Shown here: positions 13,068-26,982 of the stretch, piece by piece
How positions within the stretch are numbered: position 1 is the stretch's first letter
How the letters are laid out: every line of letters begins with the position of its first letter
Assembly (NCBI GenBank): GCA_009823395.1
Contig: CM020507.1
Coordinates: 13,072,001-13,136,000, forward strand
Reading direction: 5' to 3'
DNA length: 64,000 nucleotides
Source of the DNA: Thamnaconus septentrionalis
Lineage: Eukaryota > Chordata > Actinopteri > Tetraodontiformes > Monacanthidae
The notes under the pieces: model-generated
Told to the model about the DNA's origin: nothing
Database searches by the model: none
Seen by the model: only the letters and a program-made list of their open reading frames with translations
Translations under genes and position numbers: made by a program

Positions 13068-16000
13068 ATGTTCTCAGCTTCCTTGCAGCAGTGGTACTTT
13101 GGGTTTGTGCTTAATGCTAATGCTTTGCAACACATGCCTCATTGAGCTTGTGTTGTGCTTGTTTGATTTGCTGCTGTGACCAAAATGATGCTTATCTGAA
13201 CGTCAGTTGTGTCTTTGTGTCTCTGGACCGAATCTGCTTTAAATCATCACACAGCTCTTATTTTGCCTTATCTGACAAACACAGAGCTAAAGACACTGAT
13301 TTGAATCTTTTCTTCTTTTAATCCATAAAATGGTACTTGGGGGGGAAAATTTGCCCAGGTAGTGTTTAATCGAACTGTATAAAAATAAAATAAAATAAAA
13401 GGATAAGTGATGAAGCAAACAGGGTCATAAATAATGTGATAAAGAAAATAAATGGTTGGATGTCAACACTGATGTGACTTCCAATTGGAGAAATCCTTCA
13501 AACAAAAACTGCCTTTCCCTCTATTTTCACAAATTCAAATGGTTTCGACACTGCACCGGTGAAAAAAAGGGGGCAAACGGTGGCCGCCTCCTGAAGCGCA
13601 ATAACAGCTTTGACTTTACACACTCTCAAAATGAGATTCAACCCAAGAGAACAGAGAACAAACCGGGCGAAAAGTGAAAGAGGTTTCAGATGAGGGGCCA
13701 AAGGGAAGGAGGGAGAAGAAAGTCTGGGAGTTAAAAAGAGGTAGTTTGTGAACACACGGCGAGCGGCTGTGTGCACGCAGGTGAAATCCCCACTTGCTGT
13801 CGGCTGCTACAGTACATTAGCTTGAGCTTTTCCCTCCGAGCGAGGTTGACTTGGTGGATAAATGGGACGGAGTTACGAGGCGGAGCGGAAGGAGTCTGTG
13901 GAAGGAAACAGAGGAGTACAACTCTCGCGCTCCTCCCGCCTTATTTCACAGGAAATTACGGAACCAAATTCCGCTCGGGCGCCTTTGCCTTTGCGAGAGC
14001 ACAATCTCCAAATGAAACACAATGAGTGAAAAGGAAAGGCTGAAAGCTGGTGAAAAGTGCAGCATAACTTCAATTAAGTTTTTCTTTTTTAAAGAAATAA
14101 ATGAAATTGCGTCGTCATTGACAGCAAGTGGCTATACACGTGCGTGTCCATGACAAAGTTCCGGAGGAGTTGCTGGCTGAGTGGAGTGACAGTGCTCCTG
14201 TTGATGTGCTGCGTGATCGCGGTGCTAATGGAGCGGCGCTGCGTCCCCGAGGAGTGTTTCCCCAAACAGATGGTTGGACGGCTGGGCAAGGTCGGTGGCA
14301 GCTTTCCGTTGTCCCGCAGCTCTTTTCATGGAAGGCGACTTGACTGCCACTCAGCAGACAGCACGGGGGAGAGAGCAGGGAAAAGAGCTCCATCACACTG
14401 TGAGTGGAATTAATGGCAAGGGGCGACGCTAGTTTTGGCTATGAGCACCTTCCGGAAATACCTGTTGCAAGCTAACAATTGAGCGGCTAACATTGTTACC
14501 TCGTGCATCCTGTCTGGGTTCTACCCTGCTCTGTTTGTTTTTCACCTGAGCAGATGAGAGTAAAGCAAGCAGCATTATACACACAACTTGTGCACTCCAG
14601 GGTGTTGAGCAGATTAGTGTAGACAATCATGGATGGTAAGAAGTAAGTAGTAAGAAAATGACAGCACCATAAACAGCTGTAAGGCAAATTCATAGCATTT
14701 GGCTTGGTTGCAGCAAAACAGCACTGGTGTTTTCAACTGTAGTTGCCAGTGTTGTTGACTTGGTACCAAGACAAATAAATCAAGGATTCCAACTCACAAA
14801 TGTACTTTCAGAATGAGTGACAAACCACACAAAGCTGACGGTTACATAAATCTGTAAGATACAGATATTGTCTATCTTTCAGTATGTGTTGGTGAAACTG
14901 AAAAGTTGTGAGCGAGCAAATTTCAGAGTGAACTTGAAGTGAAGTCACGGTACTGTTGCTGGAAGTCTTGAAACATTTCATCAGTATCGCTTCCTCATTT
15001 GTAGGTTGTGCTGTAATAGCGGCCAACAACAACACTATGCTGTCTTTGATTTAGTAGCAAAGACTGTGTGTGTGCGCGCACGCATCCACAAGACTTTTTG
15101 TTTGTTCGCCTCCTGATTTAATTTCCTGTCGAATCGATGCTCTTCTTTTGTATCTCCTGCCCTAATGTGATGTTAAACCGCCAGCGTTTGGCAGTGATGC
15201 AATCACTCCTCTCTTTCCACCCTCTTGGTCCTCAACAAGTCCAATCAATCCAGTTAATTGTTGAGGCGTAGCCCAGGCCACAAAGTCGATGTGTTCCATT
15301 TTCCATATCAAACGCATCATTAGGAAGTTGCATTTACATAAACACACGCGCACACCAACATCATTAGCATGATCTCAAACAAAGTGACTCGGTATGGATT
15401 ACCTTGATGTTCAACACTGCTCATTAAAAATTGAAGGAGTCGAGCCAGTTACAGGTGGTCAGCATAGCAGAAAAAAACAGCTTCCTAAAATAATTAGACT
15501 GGTTTGTCGCTTTAATCCACAATTGTTCTGAGTGTTACTTCCTGTCAGAAGACAGTGGGTAAATGAAAATTTGACAGTCATGTTCTACCATGCACTGACG
15601 TATTCAGGATGCACACGAAGGTACACAAACATATATATTTTTCATCAATAACGTTCTACTTATCTGGGACTGAATTCCAGTGGTGGCAGGCTGGAAAGGG
15701 GGTTTCAGAAGCGTCGAGCCCAAACAGCTTGCTGCAGTTGGGGAAATACAGACGAGATTCAATTCTGGAGCCGAATGTCCACAATTCACAAGAAGCCTTC
15801 TCATGCATTCACAAACGGAATGGATGAGAAAGTCCTCGAGAGGTGGCCAGCTACCCGCACAGCAGCAATAGCAGTCAGAACGCTTCGTACACAACCAGCG
15901 TTGGGTTTCGACTCAGCTTGCAGTGTCAGTGGCTTTCCCTGGGCTTAGTGCCAGTGTGGAAGTGTCTCCCTGGTGATTCCCATCCCAACACCAACTTGCT

Positions 16001-16157
16001 CTTTCATTTTCCATGCAGGTTAGCCTGTGCTGGGACTGCATCAGCTAAGCTGGACGGCCAGTACAGTTGCCATAGTCCTACCGCGTATCAATCGTACCAC
16101 ACAGGCACCAGTGCCAAATATCAAATGCCAATACATTTCGGAGATAATGCATCATTT

Positions 16158-16290
16158 TTTCCCATCCACCTGTTCATTTGCTATGGCAGTCTATCCTGCA
16201 GTCAGAGACAGGAGGGGGTGCTGGAGCCCATCCCAGCTATCTTAGGGCCAAGTTGGGGTTACAGCCTGAACAAGTCATCCAGATTAATGG
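16158..16290 (-). mobile_element. Degraded tail fragment of a tRNA-derived SINE family
   Basis: The phrases tcatttgctatggcagtctatcctgc, gggtgctggagcccatcccagct and tacagcctgaacaagtc match, with decay, a repeat tail seen throughout teleost genomes and associated with SINEs whose tRNA-like head is on the other strand (from memory). The same family is represented at 27468, 46619 and 57226. The head is absent here. Confidence 0.6.
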
Positions 16291-16402
16291 GCATGAAACC
16301 CATGACCTTCTTGCCTTCTTGCTTTAAGCCACTTGCCGCCCCAGATAAAAGAAAACTAAACTAAAAGAAAAAAGACTCACGTCAAAAGGATTTTCAACTG
16401 AT

Positions 16403-16403
<1 letters not shown>

Positions 16404-16438
<35 letters not shown>
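16404..16438. repeat. (GT)n microsatellite 77 bases upstream of an exon acceptor
   Basis: gtgtgtttgtg followed by an uninterrupted GT run, ending in ctgtgtgacgg. In the pre-mRNA this is a UG repeat. Between it and the exon lies a small palindrome gcttttgaaaagc (16456-16468). Confidence 0.97.
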
Positions 16439-16514
16439 CTGTGTGACGGCTGTTTGCTTTTGAAAAGCAGCAGAGACGACGTCTTGTTTGAACTCCTTTC
16501 ACTCTCGCTTTCAG

Positions 16515-16720
16515 ATATCCGCGGTATCGAGGATTTCCTCGACCGGACCTCCCAGCAAGGGATGGACGTCTCCCTCCAGAAGGTGGAGTCGAACATCAAC
16601 ATGATGATCACCAGTTTGTTCAGAACAATGCGGGTGGAGGAGCTCCATCGCTACCGGGACACGCTGCGCCGAGCTGTGCTGTTCATGAGTCCTGCTACTG
16701 CCAAGGCCTTCATCACTGAG
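16515..16720 (+). CDS. grid2: GluD2 exon (probably exon 4), amino-terminal domain, human residues ~177-245
   Basis: This 206-bp exon opens with AT, completing an Asp codon, then reads [32 protein letters not shown] and ends ATAKAFITE. The preceding acceptor is ctctcgctttcAG; the donor is gag|gtgaga. It enters in phase 1 and leaves in phase 0, so unlike its neighbours its skipping would shift the reading frame. Identity to recalled mammalian GluD2 is about 78%; changes are mostly conservative. Deletions covering the equivalent exon cause ataxia in hotfoot mice and in human SCAR18 (established knowledge). A (GT)n tract lies 77-111 bases upstream of this exon. Confidence 0.96.
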
Positions 16721-18422
16721 GTGAGACCAGTCATGTTTTTTTTCCTCCTTCCTTCCACGGTGTACTCCCTAAAAATTACACCTCTGTGTTTTTCCTCTTT
16801 CTAGGTCTTTAACTTTAAGTGCATCTTTTTAGTTTGGCAGTTTCGCTCCTTTAATAGCAGTTCTTTCTTTATTGAGCTTCGTTCAGTTCTTTCTTGAGCT
16901 TATTTCAGTTTACACTGTACGCTAAGTGCACAGAAAAAGGCCCCTTCAAGAAAAAAAAAGATGTTCTAATTTACTCAACAGGCCTCCATTTATATCAGCT
17001 GTACAGTGCACAACAAATTATGCTTGAGTCTTTTTTGTCAGAGAGTACTACGTACTTTTAAAAGTAAGATACTTCCTTTTTCTCTCTGTGTATGTTTATC
17101 TCCATCCTTTCAGTATACACACGTTAACTCAACACACGTGCACACACATGCGCGCGCAGCTCCCTTACCCCCGACTTTATCTCTGCAGTAGAAGACAATT
17201 AGGGGAGTTCCTTTGGCTCTTACACATGAATGATATGGAGGTCATGGTTGAGAGCAGTAGGCTCCAGCATTAGTTATGAATCCATAATTTGAAGCGCAAG
17301 GATGGGGCCTAATCCCGTGTGTCATGTTCTCATCTCAGTTTAATTAAAAGTGACCTCAGAAAGAGCAATCACAATCTAATTTGGCTGGAGGCGTGACAGG
17401 CGGGGGGGTGAACGATGGCGTGTTATTGTGTGTATGTAAGGACTGTGGCGACGCGTGGCCAGCTTCTGCTCTGTGGCAGCACTCCAGAAATCTTCAGGCC
17501 TGCTTACTGTTGGTTTGCTTCTCTTCTTTCCCAGGCCATGGCAGCAGAGGGGGAAAAAAAGATTTCTGTGATAAGCTTTTCACCAAGTAGTTTGGTTTGT
17601 TGCCAATCGCCAAATTCCAAAGGCAGTGTGTGCCTTTTCTTCATTTGATTTTTATTGGTAGATAAAAAAATGTTCATGTTTCAAAGAACGCAGTGTCTTG
17701 ACTCTGACATCCCGTTCTTGAGGTAATAAAAAAATCTTAAACTCGTGTCCTCAGCAGTAAGCAGCCTCATGGCCTCGGGTGTGTTACCTTGAAAGTGCTG
17801 CAAAAACGTCAGTTGGACTATTTATGATGGATCAGGGCGCATGTCCCAGCAATCTGCGTATTATCTTAATTGGGTTGATTTTGGAATATTGCTGTTCATG
17901 TAAGCGTGGGCAGTGTTTGCAGTAATCTGCTTACATACATACAGTGGCAGCATCAGAACGCACATATGCCCTCTGCTACTCACTCGCTGATATCTGGATT
18001 AAGCAGCCAAATCCCAAAGCCACTCTTTTGCCTCATGCTGACCTTGGGTCGTCGACCCTCAAGACTTCCTTATCAGGGTGCAGTGCAATTTTTTTTTTTT
18101 TTCCGTCCCTACTTGGACTTGGCCTGATGCTCCTACACGCCGCTGCCAGCAGCAAGACTGCAGCTCACACCAAAGCCTCTCTGCCTGAATTTGAGCACCA
18201 CTAACATTTTCTCAAGTCTGAACCGCTTACCTGCTGAGATTTAAAGTCACAAATGGCTCATTGGGTTTCAGAAAAGGCTCATTGATTTTGCCTGCAATAC
18301 CCAAGTTACCTTGTAAGTCTTGATCTCGCTGTTTTTATTCACAGTTGCGTGGACACGATTACCCCGTCCCTTGCGATAAAGGGAATTAAATGTTGCAATC
18401 AAACTAAAACACACACACATCT

Positions 18423-18467
18423 ATATATATCTATATACTGTATATATAAATATATATAGATATATAT
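18423..18467. repeat. Perfect 15-bp AT-rich inverted repeat
   Basis: Arms 18423-18437 (atatatatctatata) and 18453-18467 are exact reverse complements around a 15-base spacer. Likely a by-product of local TA-repeat expansion. Confidence 0.85.
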
Positions 18468-21400
18468 GAACTTCCCTTTCAGCCTGCGAAGAAACGCTTC
18501 AAGTTTTATGCCGTAGTCTCCACAACTCCCCAAATCTGGAAGGTTAACAAAGAAGTCGTTTAATGTAATTTAGTAAGACATCAAGTGGAAAGACGTTTCT
18601 GAGATGAAGTGTCAGGAGTTAAAGATTGGTGAGATAAGATTGATGATCATACGACGACTCCGTCTCCGTCTCTCTCTCTCTCTCCCCCGAGACGGTGGGT
18701 TGTGGGTTGTGTGAGGTAGAGATGGCAGCAAAGCCGGAGAGACAGACACACTCCATCAGCGGTGATGCAAAGAAATGATGAGGCCCTTCTTCTTTCTCTC
18801 TGGCAGAGTGAGGTGTTAGGTAATTTGTCAGGAAGCCACCTCCGATCCAGACGTCCGTGTGAGCTCCGGTGGCGGTGAGGAGTGGAAGCGGTTCCAGAAA
18901 TAAGAGATTTGGCGGAGAGGAGAGAGGCTGATGAGGTGGCGGTAGAGAATGATTATGCAGTGCAAGTCAATTAAGAAACTGGGAGACAAAGCATCGTAAT
19001 GTAAAGCCCCTTTATAAATGAACCAATCAATGCAGCCGTTTCTGTCCAGCTTTCACGGTGTGAACCTTCAAATAAATGTATTTGTCATTATTAGGATTTT
19101 TTGAAAGTTATTGTTGAATCAGCATTGAGACGGTACATAGTACTACAAACTCAAGCCTAAAATGTTTAGGTTGGCATAAGGCTGTACAATAATTGCAGAT
19201 ATAACAAAAATAACAACAAAAAACAATCATCTGAAGAAATACTGAGCAGTGTTTCTTTTTTTTTTGAAAGCCACAGTGAGTGGGGCAAAGTAATTGACTT
19301 GTGCTTGCTTTCATAGAGCTCCTTTAAGGTCTCTTGAGAGCACAAAGTGCTTTTATGCTACTTGTCACGTTCACCTCTTCACTCAAACAGTGCTGGTGGA
19401 GATTACTGTCCTGGGCTGCGCCCTGACAGAGCAGAGGTAGGCATTTACACACAATCCTCCAGCTCTGCCTTCAGGGACAAGTCCCTCTTCAGTATAGTGG
19501 CCACTTTAGACCGTTTGCAGGCGGTTGCGATGCACAGACGATGCTCCCGTCAGAGACGGCAATTTGACGGGTAAACATTCGGTTGAATTATGTCGACTGA
19601 AGTTTGCATGCTCTCGGGCCAAAGACTTAACACTGCAAGGCAAGTGGCATGCTTCTGTTTTGAGAGGGAAACATTGCAGTTTCATATTAAAGGACCCCAC
19701 TTCTGTTTCCCAGACTGACTTTCGCAATTTATTTCGCAAGTAGTTACACGATGGAAATGATCTGAGAGACAGTGAGGTGCGATACTGCAGGATTTGGTAT
19801 AGATCTGATGGCAAGAAAATGCATGATATGGTAAGATAATACAAAACTGATATTCTTTAATTAAATTGAATGTCTGATCAAGCTGTGCTGAATCTAAATT
19901 AATTTTTCATAGTCTTCAATTGTTTTTTGTTTTTCTATTCCTGTCAATAATAATTAGCTAAAACCCAGGGGAGACTTTGGGCAAAACTTTCCAGTCAATA
20001 TAAAATATTTGTCCAAATCATTCAGTGAAATCAGCCAATGCCTGTCTCACTTCATAAACAGCTGTCTGGAACATACAATTGCTTAATGACAGGAGCTAAG
20101 CATACTTTATTGTTGTTGCTATGGGAAACCCTGTTGTAGTTAAACTCTAGTCTCATCAGTATACACAAATATAATATCCACATACAAATACAAATACACT
20201 GGTGTCAATCGATACCAATGACCAACACTGATATTGATATCACCGATATTTGGATCAATATGCCCACCACTACTGAGATGGCTGTATGTGTGAACTCCAA
20301 TGAAATATTCAGTGACGTGTTGCCTTCCTCGTTGATACAGCTTCATTTAGCTGTGATACTTTATGCACACGGGGTCACAGGAAAAACTTAGAAAAATTTC
20401 AATTCACCTAAACAACTGCAGAATATCTCCCTTCGCTGAGCCACCAATCATCCTCGTGCCACTGCACGCATCAAGAGTGCAGGTGCAGGGCGTGGAAGTG
20501 TAACGAACGAGACGGCTCGAGTACATTGATTTTGTTTTGTGCAGAAATATTTACTCGTTTTTGTTCATTTTCAGCTCCGTGCGCACCTCCAAATGTGCTG
20601 ATCTCTGGAGACCAGAATCAGAGGACTTTACATGCGGTCAGGAGAAATACAGTGCAAGCAATTAGCTGCACAAATAGTCTGAGGAAAATAGAACTGCTCC
20701 CCAAGTTTAATTAATGGTACACCGCTTATTTAATCCTAAAGTTTTTAACCATCCACTCAATCTAATGAATCGTCTGCACATCTGAGAGTTTCTGCATCTT
20801 CTGTCGGCCTCAAAAATGAGGAAACATGAGGCCATAAAAACAAGCAGGTGGTTGCATATTAATGCGCTGAATTTTCAGAAATGCAGTCAATTTGGCCATG
20901 GAAGATATGAAAATATGAGTCCGGTGGTAGCTGCCGTGCTTTTGCTCCAGGTGCTCGAATCCACTCGGCCTCAGACTCTCTCCTACATGCATGAGTGTGC
21001 TGCACACACCATTTGCTGACGTTGGCCTTGTGTGCGAACAACCTCATTCTAGACATCACCTGGGCCGACTTCAGCTGCGCTGTCTAGAGGTCATGTGTGG
21101 AATAGGCTCATTTTTTATTTATTTATTTTTTTCGAAAGAGTGGCGCTGAGCCCAAACCATGACGACATTTATGAGTCTCATAAATCCACTCCTCCCCTTC
21201 CGTGACTTGGTCCAGCGTCTTTGCTTGCTTTCCCTTGATTTGTGCCTCGTTAAATCAGCGCTGCGATGCGATGCCCGGCTGGAAACGCGGTCCAGCACCT
21301 GCCGAGCTCAGGGAGCGTCTTTCTCCGCGCACATCCATGCTTTCCACATGCACACATCCTTTCCAGAGCACACGCAGCCACTCATGCCACTGCATAATTT

Positions 21401-21766
21401 AACGTCGTCTTGCTTTGTCCCCATTTTTTTTTTTTTTTTTTTTACAGTCTAGTACATGTGGGCAAATGTACAAAAGCCTTGCCAACAAGAGCAGACTACA
21501 TGCACATTCTAATTTGCCCTCGCCATGTAGTGAGCAAAGCCAAGCATGTGTCTGGCTGCAGGGCGGCTGTACTTCTCAAGGAAAAAACAACCAAAAACAT
21601 TCCTTTCGAGACATTGACTTGGTGTACAAAGGGTTTACATGGCCCACAAGACCCTCCCATGCAAGTGGCACATTTTGTTTGCCCACTGACTGCATAAAAT
21701 TGTCCACATTCATGAATATAACGTGACAAATGTAGGCACACCGAAAAACAAAAAAACCTCAGCAGC

Positions 21767-22057
21767 TGCGTTTCCATTACCTCTAGGTTCATGCAAAACC
21801 TAAATATCGTAGTAGAAAATTAGTAATGGAAACGCTTAAACTTTGGAAAACTTCTCAAATATCACTAAAAGGTTTTGACGATCTTATGAGGTGTTTTTTT
21901 CTTTTGGACGTATCGATATCGAGATATATCGCAAAAGTATCATGGAAACACTTTTTTCTGCATATTGCAATTGTACTTTGTCGAAATTTTAGAAATACCA
22001 CTTTTATTTCACGAAAAAAGTTCGAAGACTTTGCGAAAAATTTGTAATGGAAACACA
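21767..22057. mobile_element. Candidate MITE with ends tgYgtttccattac
   Basis: The left end tgcgtttccattac and the reverse complement of the right end, tgtgtttccattac, match at 13 of 14 positions, enclosing a 291-bp AT-rich body with further atggaaac motifs (21827, 21942). This end sequence is familiar from fish repeats, but I cannot name the superfamily, and no clear target duplication was seen. Confidence 0.6.
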
Positions 22058-23082
22058 TCCAATGATTCTGTGTTTCTTTTTCTTTTGTCCCAAAACAGAT
22101 TGGTTGGCTTTTCAGGTAATTCCAAATTGAATAAAGAAACAACTGGACGGAAGACGTTGTTCCTCTGATCCAAAAGTTTTTCTGTTTAGCTCATGTGAAT
22201 CTGACCAAACAGATTGAAAAAACCATTGGACGGGAACATTTGGATTACATTATGTGAAAAGTGATTATCCTCTTATGTACTCTTAAGATGATATCCTATG
22301 ACAGTTGTCTTAAATGTACTAAGCTTAAAACAACTGACAGTGAAGACAAAAACAGAATGTTGTTTTTCTCAAATAGACAAGTCCGCAGACAAATACATTT
22401 TATTCAACAAGTCTCATTTGTGCAGAAAAAGAAATCAAGCATTTGCTCATGTAACCATATATGTAACCATACTTAAGTGGTACAGCAATGACATTTATAT
22501 TAAACCGCAAACAGAGTAGCCGTCAGTGTTTTCAAAGGCCTTTGTAAGAGTAAAATCGATGCAGCCTTCACGTCGCCCTTTTAGAGACACCAGTCTGAAA
22601 GAAGTAAAGTGAGATCTCCCTCTATGTTTTTGTCAGTTCTTGTTTCTTTCTGCCAACCCTCATTTGCTGAGAGCGAATTAGACGCCTGACTCGTTTTCTT
22701 TCCCAAACACACACACCCACACACACACACACACGTTCAAATTAGAAATGTAATGTGGGGAATGTGAATTTTTCTTTTTGATCTCCAAGGCATCAAAATT
22801 TAAAAAATGTTGCCATTTTGGGACTATTTTCTCTTTAACCGACTGCCTTTTTTTTCCAGTTGAAGGCCCATCAAACCAGTCAGAGACTCCTCCTGATACG
22901 ACATCTGACAAAAATTAAACATGAAGGAAAATATTCCGTATAAGGCGCGTTGAATAATGTATCCCCTGAATAAAGATGTATCGCTGCAAAAGTTTTTCTT
23001 CAAGTAAATTTCCCTTTCATCGCTCACCGCTGATTTCCCTTAATAAACCAGGGTTGTAAAGCCAAGACTGATGTCTGGCCCG

Positions 23083-23107
23083 AAAGAGAGAGAGAGAGAG
23101 AACGAGA
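23083..23107. repeat. (GA)n microsatellite, short
   Basis: gagagagagagagagagaacgagaga, a purine-only tract. Confidence 0.9.
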
Positions 23108-24946
23108 GAAAAAAAAACGTTAAATCATTTGATGAACATAATGTATTCGGGCTGCAGAAAATGCAGAGACGGCTTCATGTGATTGAGAAAAGATCAAAAT
23201 ATCCGTGCTGTCCGAGCCTTTAATCTCATTTCTGCTCTCTGACCTTCTTTTTTTATTTGCATTTACTGGATCAGTTGGTGGTCAGCAATGTCGAAGCGTC
23301 GCAGCTTTTTTTGTCTTCTGTCTAGTCCGAAATGTTTTAATACATTCCTTACAATCACCCACAGAATGGGGGAGCTCAGGATTTGCGGCCTTCTCCTGCT
23401 AATGCACCTTTAAGTTAGATGTTGTGATTCTGCACCGCTTCGCTGCCATTAATGAATATGCACGCTGTCATCAACAGTCCATGCATGAATTTTCCACAAC
23501 TTATCAACAAATTACCTCTGATCCATTTTGGTCCCCTGGGCCATGAAATGTCTGCTGGTTCAAGAAAATTTGGCCTATTTATTAACATCAAGCACAGAGT
23601 AAAATTTACACACATTTCAAAAAAAACCCACATTATATTATTTCCAATATTATTTCCATGTTTCTAGCCTTTAGTGTAGGATGTCAGTGCCTAATTCACC
23701 TAACTTCATTACCTGATCATTTTTTTTTCCATTGAAATAAATCAGCAAACATGTAGGGAAGGTTTTTTTTCTTCTTTTTTTTAAGTGGCCACTTGTCTGA
23801 TGTGCTAATGAAGTGCTTAATTAAATGACTTTAACGTTCATAAGAGCATGAGGTCTCTAATCTGTATGACAAATATCACTTTCGCCGAATGAGAGAAGCT
23901 CAGAGAGTCTCCGGACTGTCTGGCTAAATGTTAATTGCCTGAGGGAGAAGTGGACGGGGTGCAGCGCCGGCTTACAAGTGGCGCCACTCCTTCGCTATTA
24001 ATTCAATTCCATCTTCAATCTTCTTCACACATTGTGTCCCCACACTTCCTGACAGATGAAGGCCAATCATCGCATTCGTTCCCCTGATGGACGGAGTCAA
24101 CTTTGACTGAACTTTCTCCCTCATGGGCACGCGGCTGAGCTTCTGCGCATTGAGCTCACGGTGGAGAAATGGCAGTTGTTAACATGCTGACACTGGCGCC
24201 GCTTTCCCTTTTTAGTGGCAAGATTAGTTCGTCCTGGTGAGCTGATTTCCCTGTCAGTGAAGGACTCTTCACATAAGTCAAGAGAAGGGAAGTGATGAAG
24301 GCTGATGCGCCACTTAAGGACGCATCATCATAAATTAGGACGTGACACACGAGAAGGACAAAGATTGTCAACAGACAGTGTCTTCGGGTCCACTGAAGCT
24401 GACAAATGTAAACTTTTTAACACAACTTCTCAGTCTAACGGACTTTGAATCAGCCTCAGCACTGGTTACCCCTGTCTGTTATTGTTACTGTATTACAATT
24501 ATGGTTGTTGTCAAGTTAAAGACTCTGAAAGTTGTGCTTTTTCCTGGATAAGGTCAGTGTAACCTCGATTTAGAGTGGCAAGGCAGAAAGAGGAGCTGAT
24601 ACAGACATACTCTTATGATGTGAAATGTGATGGATGAGCAAAAGCAGCAAGAACAGCTTTTGTTGTATGTTTGTCTAAACATTCATAAAGCATCAAGCAC
24701 CACATTGATTTCAGTCCAACACAGTCCGACACCATGAGTTACTCCAAATTTCTGGAGACTGTGTCTGTTTTTAATGTATGCAGCGAGAACGGAGAGGGAG
24801 TGGCCGTTGTCAGTCCTTCAGGTTTCCACCAATGGTGAAAGGGCGCTTGGAGGGCTTGGAGGAGGGCAATAAGAGGACTCCAGGCTTCTCCTTGAACTTT
24901 ATCAACACACAGACGTGCTATTATGTCCTTATCTCAACAAACAGGG

Positions 24947-24999
24947 CATGTGTGCACACGTGTGTGTGCGCGCGTGTGTGTGTGTGTGTGTGTGTGTGT
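24947..24999. repeat. Alternating purine-pyrimidine tract including CGCGCG (Z-DNA type)
   Basis: From 24947 the sequence alternates pyrimidine and purine through catgtgtgcacacgtg, tgcgcgcg and a (TG)n run without a break for about 50 bases. Confidence 0.9.
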
Positions 25000-25149
25000 T
25001 TGTGTAGGCACCTAAGTGTTTTGTGCTATGACATTAAGGTTTTATCTGTGTACATAAAAAGCTGGACGCACACTGATTATGGAGCATTACTGCGGCGAGG
25101 ACTGGGAGGTTGGCTGTCTGTGGCTGTACCTGTGTGCATGAGTGTCTGG

Positions 25150-25274
<125 letters not shown>

Positions 25275-26982
25275 GGAGAGAAACACCAGAGGTTAGCACT
25301 ATTGACTACTGCTGCTACAGCTACTAATGGGGATGCCAGTAAGCACTTTGGCGATGATGCAGATATGCATGCATGTTAGTGTGTGTGTGTGTGTTTTCAC
25401 TAATACTCTTATCTGTTTCTCCATCCCCTTCTCTCATTTCCTGGCATTTGCACGATTACTTATCGTGACTTCATCCCTACCAGTACTTAAGCATAATTAG
25501 CCAGCTTCCTTATATGCAATTACTGAGACACATACATGTGCAAGTGAGATAATTATTATATTTTTTTGCTACTGCTATTATCGTATTGAAATGAGGTAAC
25601 ATCTACCGCTGCAAATATGTAGAAAGGTGTGTCTGAAGTGTCTAGTGTGGCATTTACATGTGATCTGGATGCAGATTCAAAACATCGTCAAAAAAAGAAG
25701 TATTGCTGCTATGCTTTACAACAGGGTGGAACATGTCTGGTACTCTGACATTGTGATGTACGGGTAAATCAAAACAAATAAAATAAATCAAAAAAATCCC
25801 AGGCAACGAATAGGAAAGAAATTGGAATTTGTTGACCATTAACATTGTATTTTTTTTTTTCATCTTCAAAACATAAAAAGGAATTTTGTCTTCTCCTAAG
25901 TTGCTTTTCCAAAAATTTAAATGCTGCATTGGATCGAAGTCTGGCATTAGCTGTTGATGCTTGTCACCTGTCAACAAGCTTACCCTTCAAAAACATTGAT
26001 CGGCTCTTAACTTGATAAACACACATATCTAATTTGACAGATTTGGGAAATGTCCTTTCAGGTTCAGGCTGTTCTGGAAAGTGCCCTAAAATCTGAATGG
26101 GAACCAAGCGCTTCCTGCAAGTGTCACTCTGGGTTTAATGCTTTACACCGCCAGTCAGATTTTAATTCCTGTAGAGCCGCTGAAAGGTTCCACTTCCACT
26201 TTTCATGTTTAATTTTTTTCTACACGAAACCGGTGCCGAACTAATTTGAGCCCTCGTGTCGTTTGATCCCTGGGAAATTTTGCTGAGTGGAGCCCAACGC
26301 GAGTACTGTCATGAGAAGTGACAACTCCCCTATGCTCCGTCGAGAACGAACGCGCACGTGCAGCAATTCACAAACACGGCGACCCACGGAGACCCTCACC
26401 TCTCCCCTCGCTCGCGCCTCCGTTTGATTGGCGTTTTCACTCCGGCAGATGCGGCTGGAGCTGTTTGAGGGCGCGCTGACGCCTACTGACTGGATTGTTT
26501 ATGCACAATAATTGAGACAGCTGGACTGAATGCTGAACAAATTTGCCGCCCAGCTGCTATACAACAGCACGTTTTCATCATTTTTCAAAGTCTCCACTGA
26601 TCCGGCGATCCTCAAAGCCGTTTCTCATCTCCACTTGTATTTATATATTTATTTATTTATTATTTATTTTTGTAATTTGTAGCCATGTTCTCTGGGGACA
26701 CTTTGACAGAGCTTTGATCCGCTCGAGCCGTCGATTAATCTTCCACCCTCCAAAAATCTCCCCTTCTTCTCCCAGATGCACCAACAAACAAGTCAGAGAA
26801 GGAGCTCCTGTTTTGCCCACTTGCAGGTTGTCACGATATCTCTGCCTCTTTCATCCCTCTAATAGGGTCAGACTCAGGGTTAAGTAGTCCCGCTTCAAAA
26901 AGGCCCAGCAGGAAATAGAAGAAAAATAATGATCTGATAATTGAGAAGGCAGAATATAGGATCTGTCCCCAGGGTCAGTCTG

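Noticed and set aside
15843..16364. 173-codon + strand open frame
   Set aside because: Runs into a decayed SINE fragment, no recognisable domain, no splice context; chance frame.
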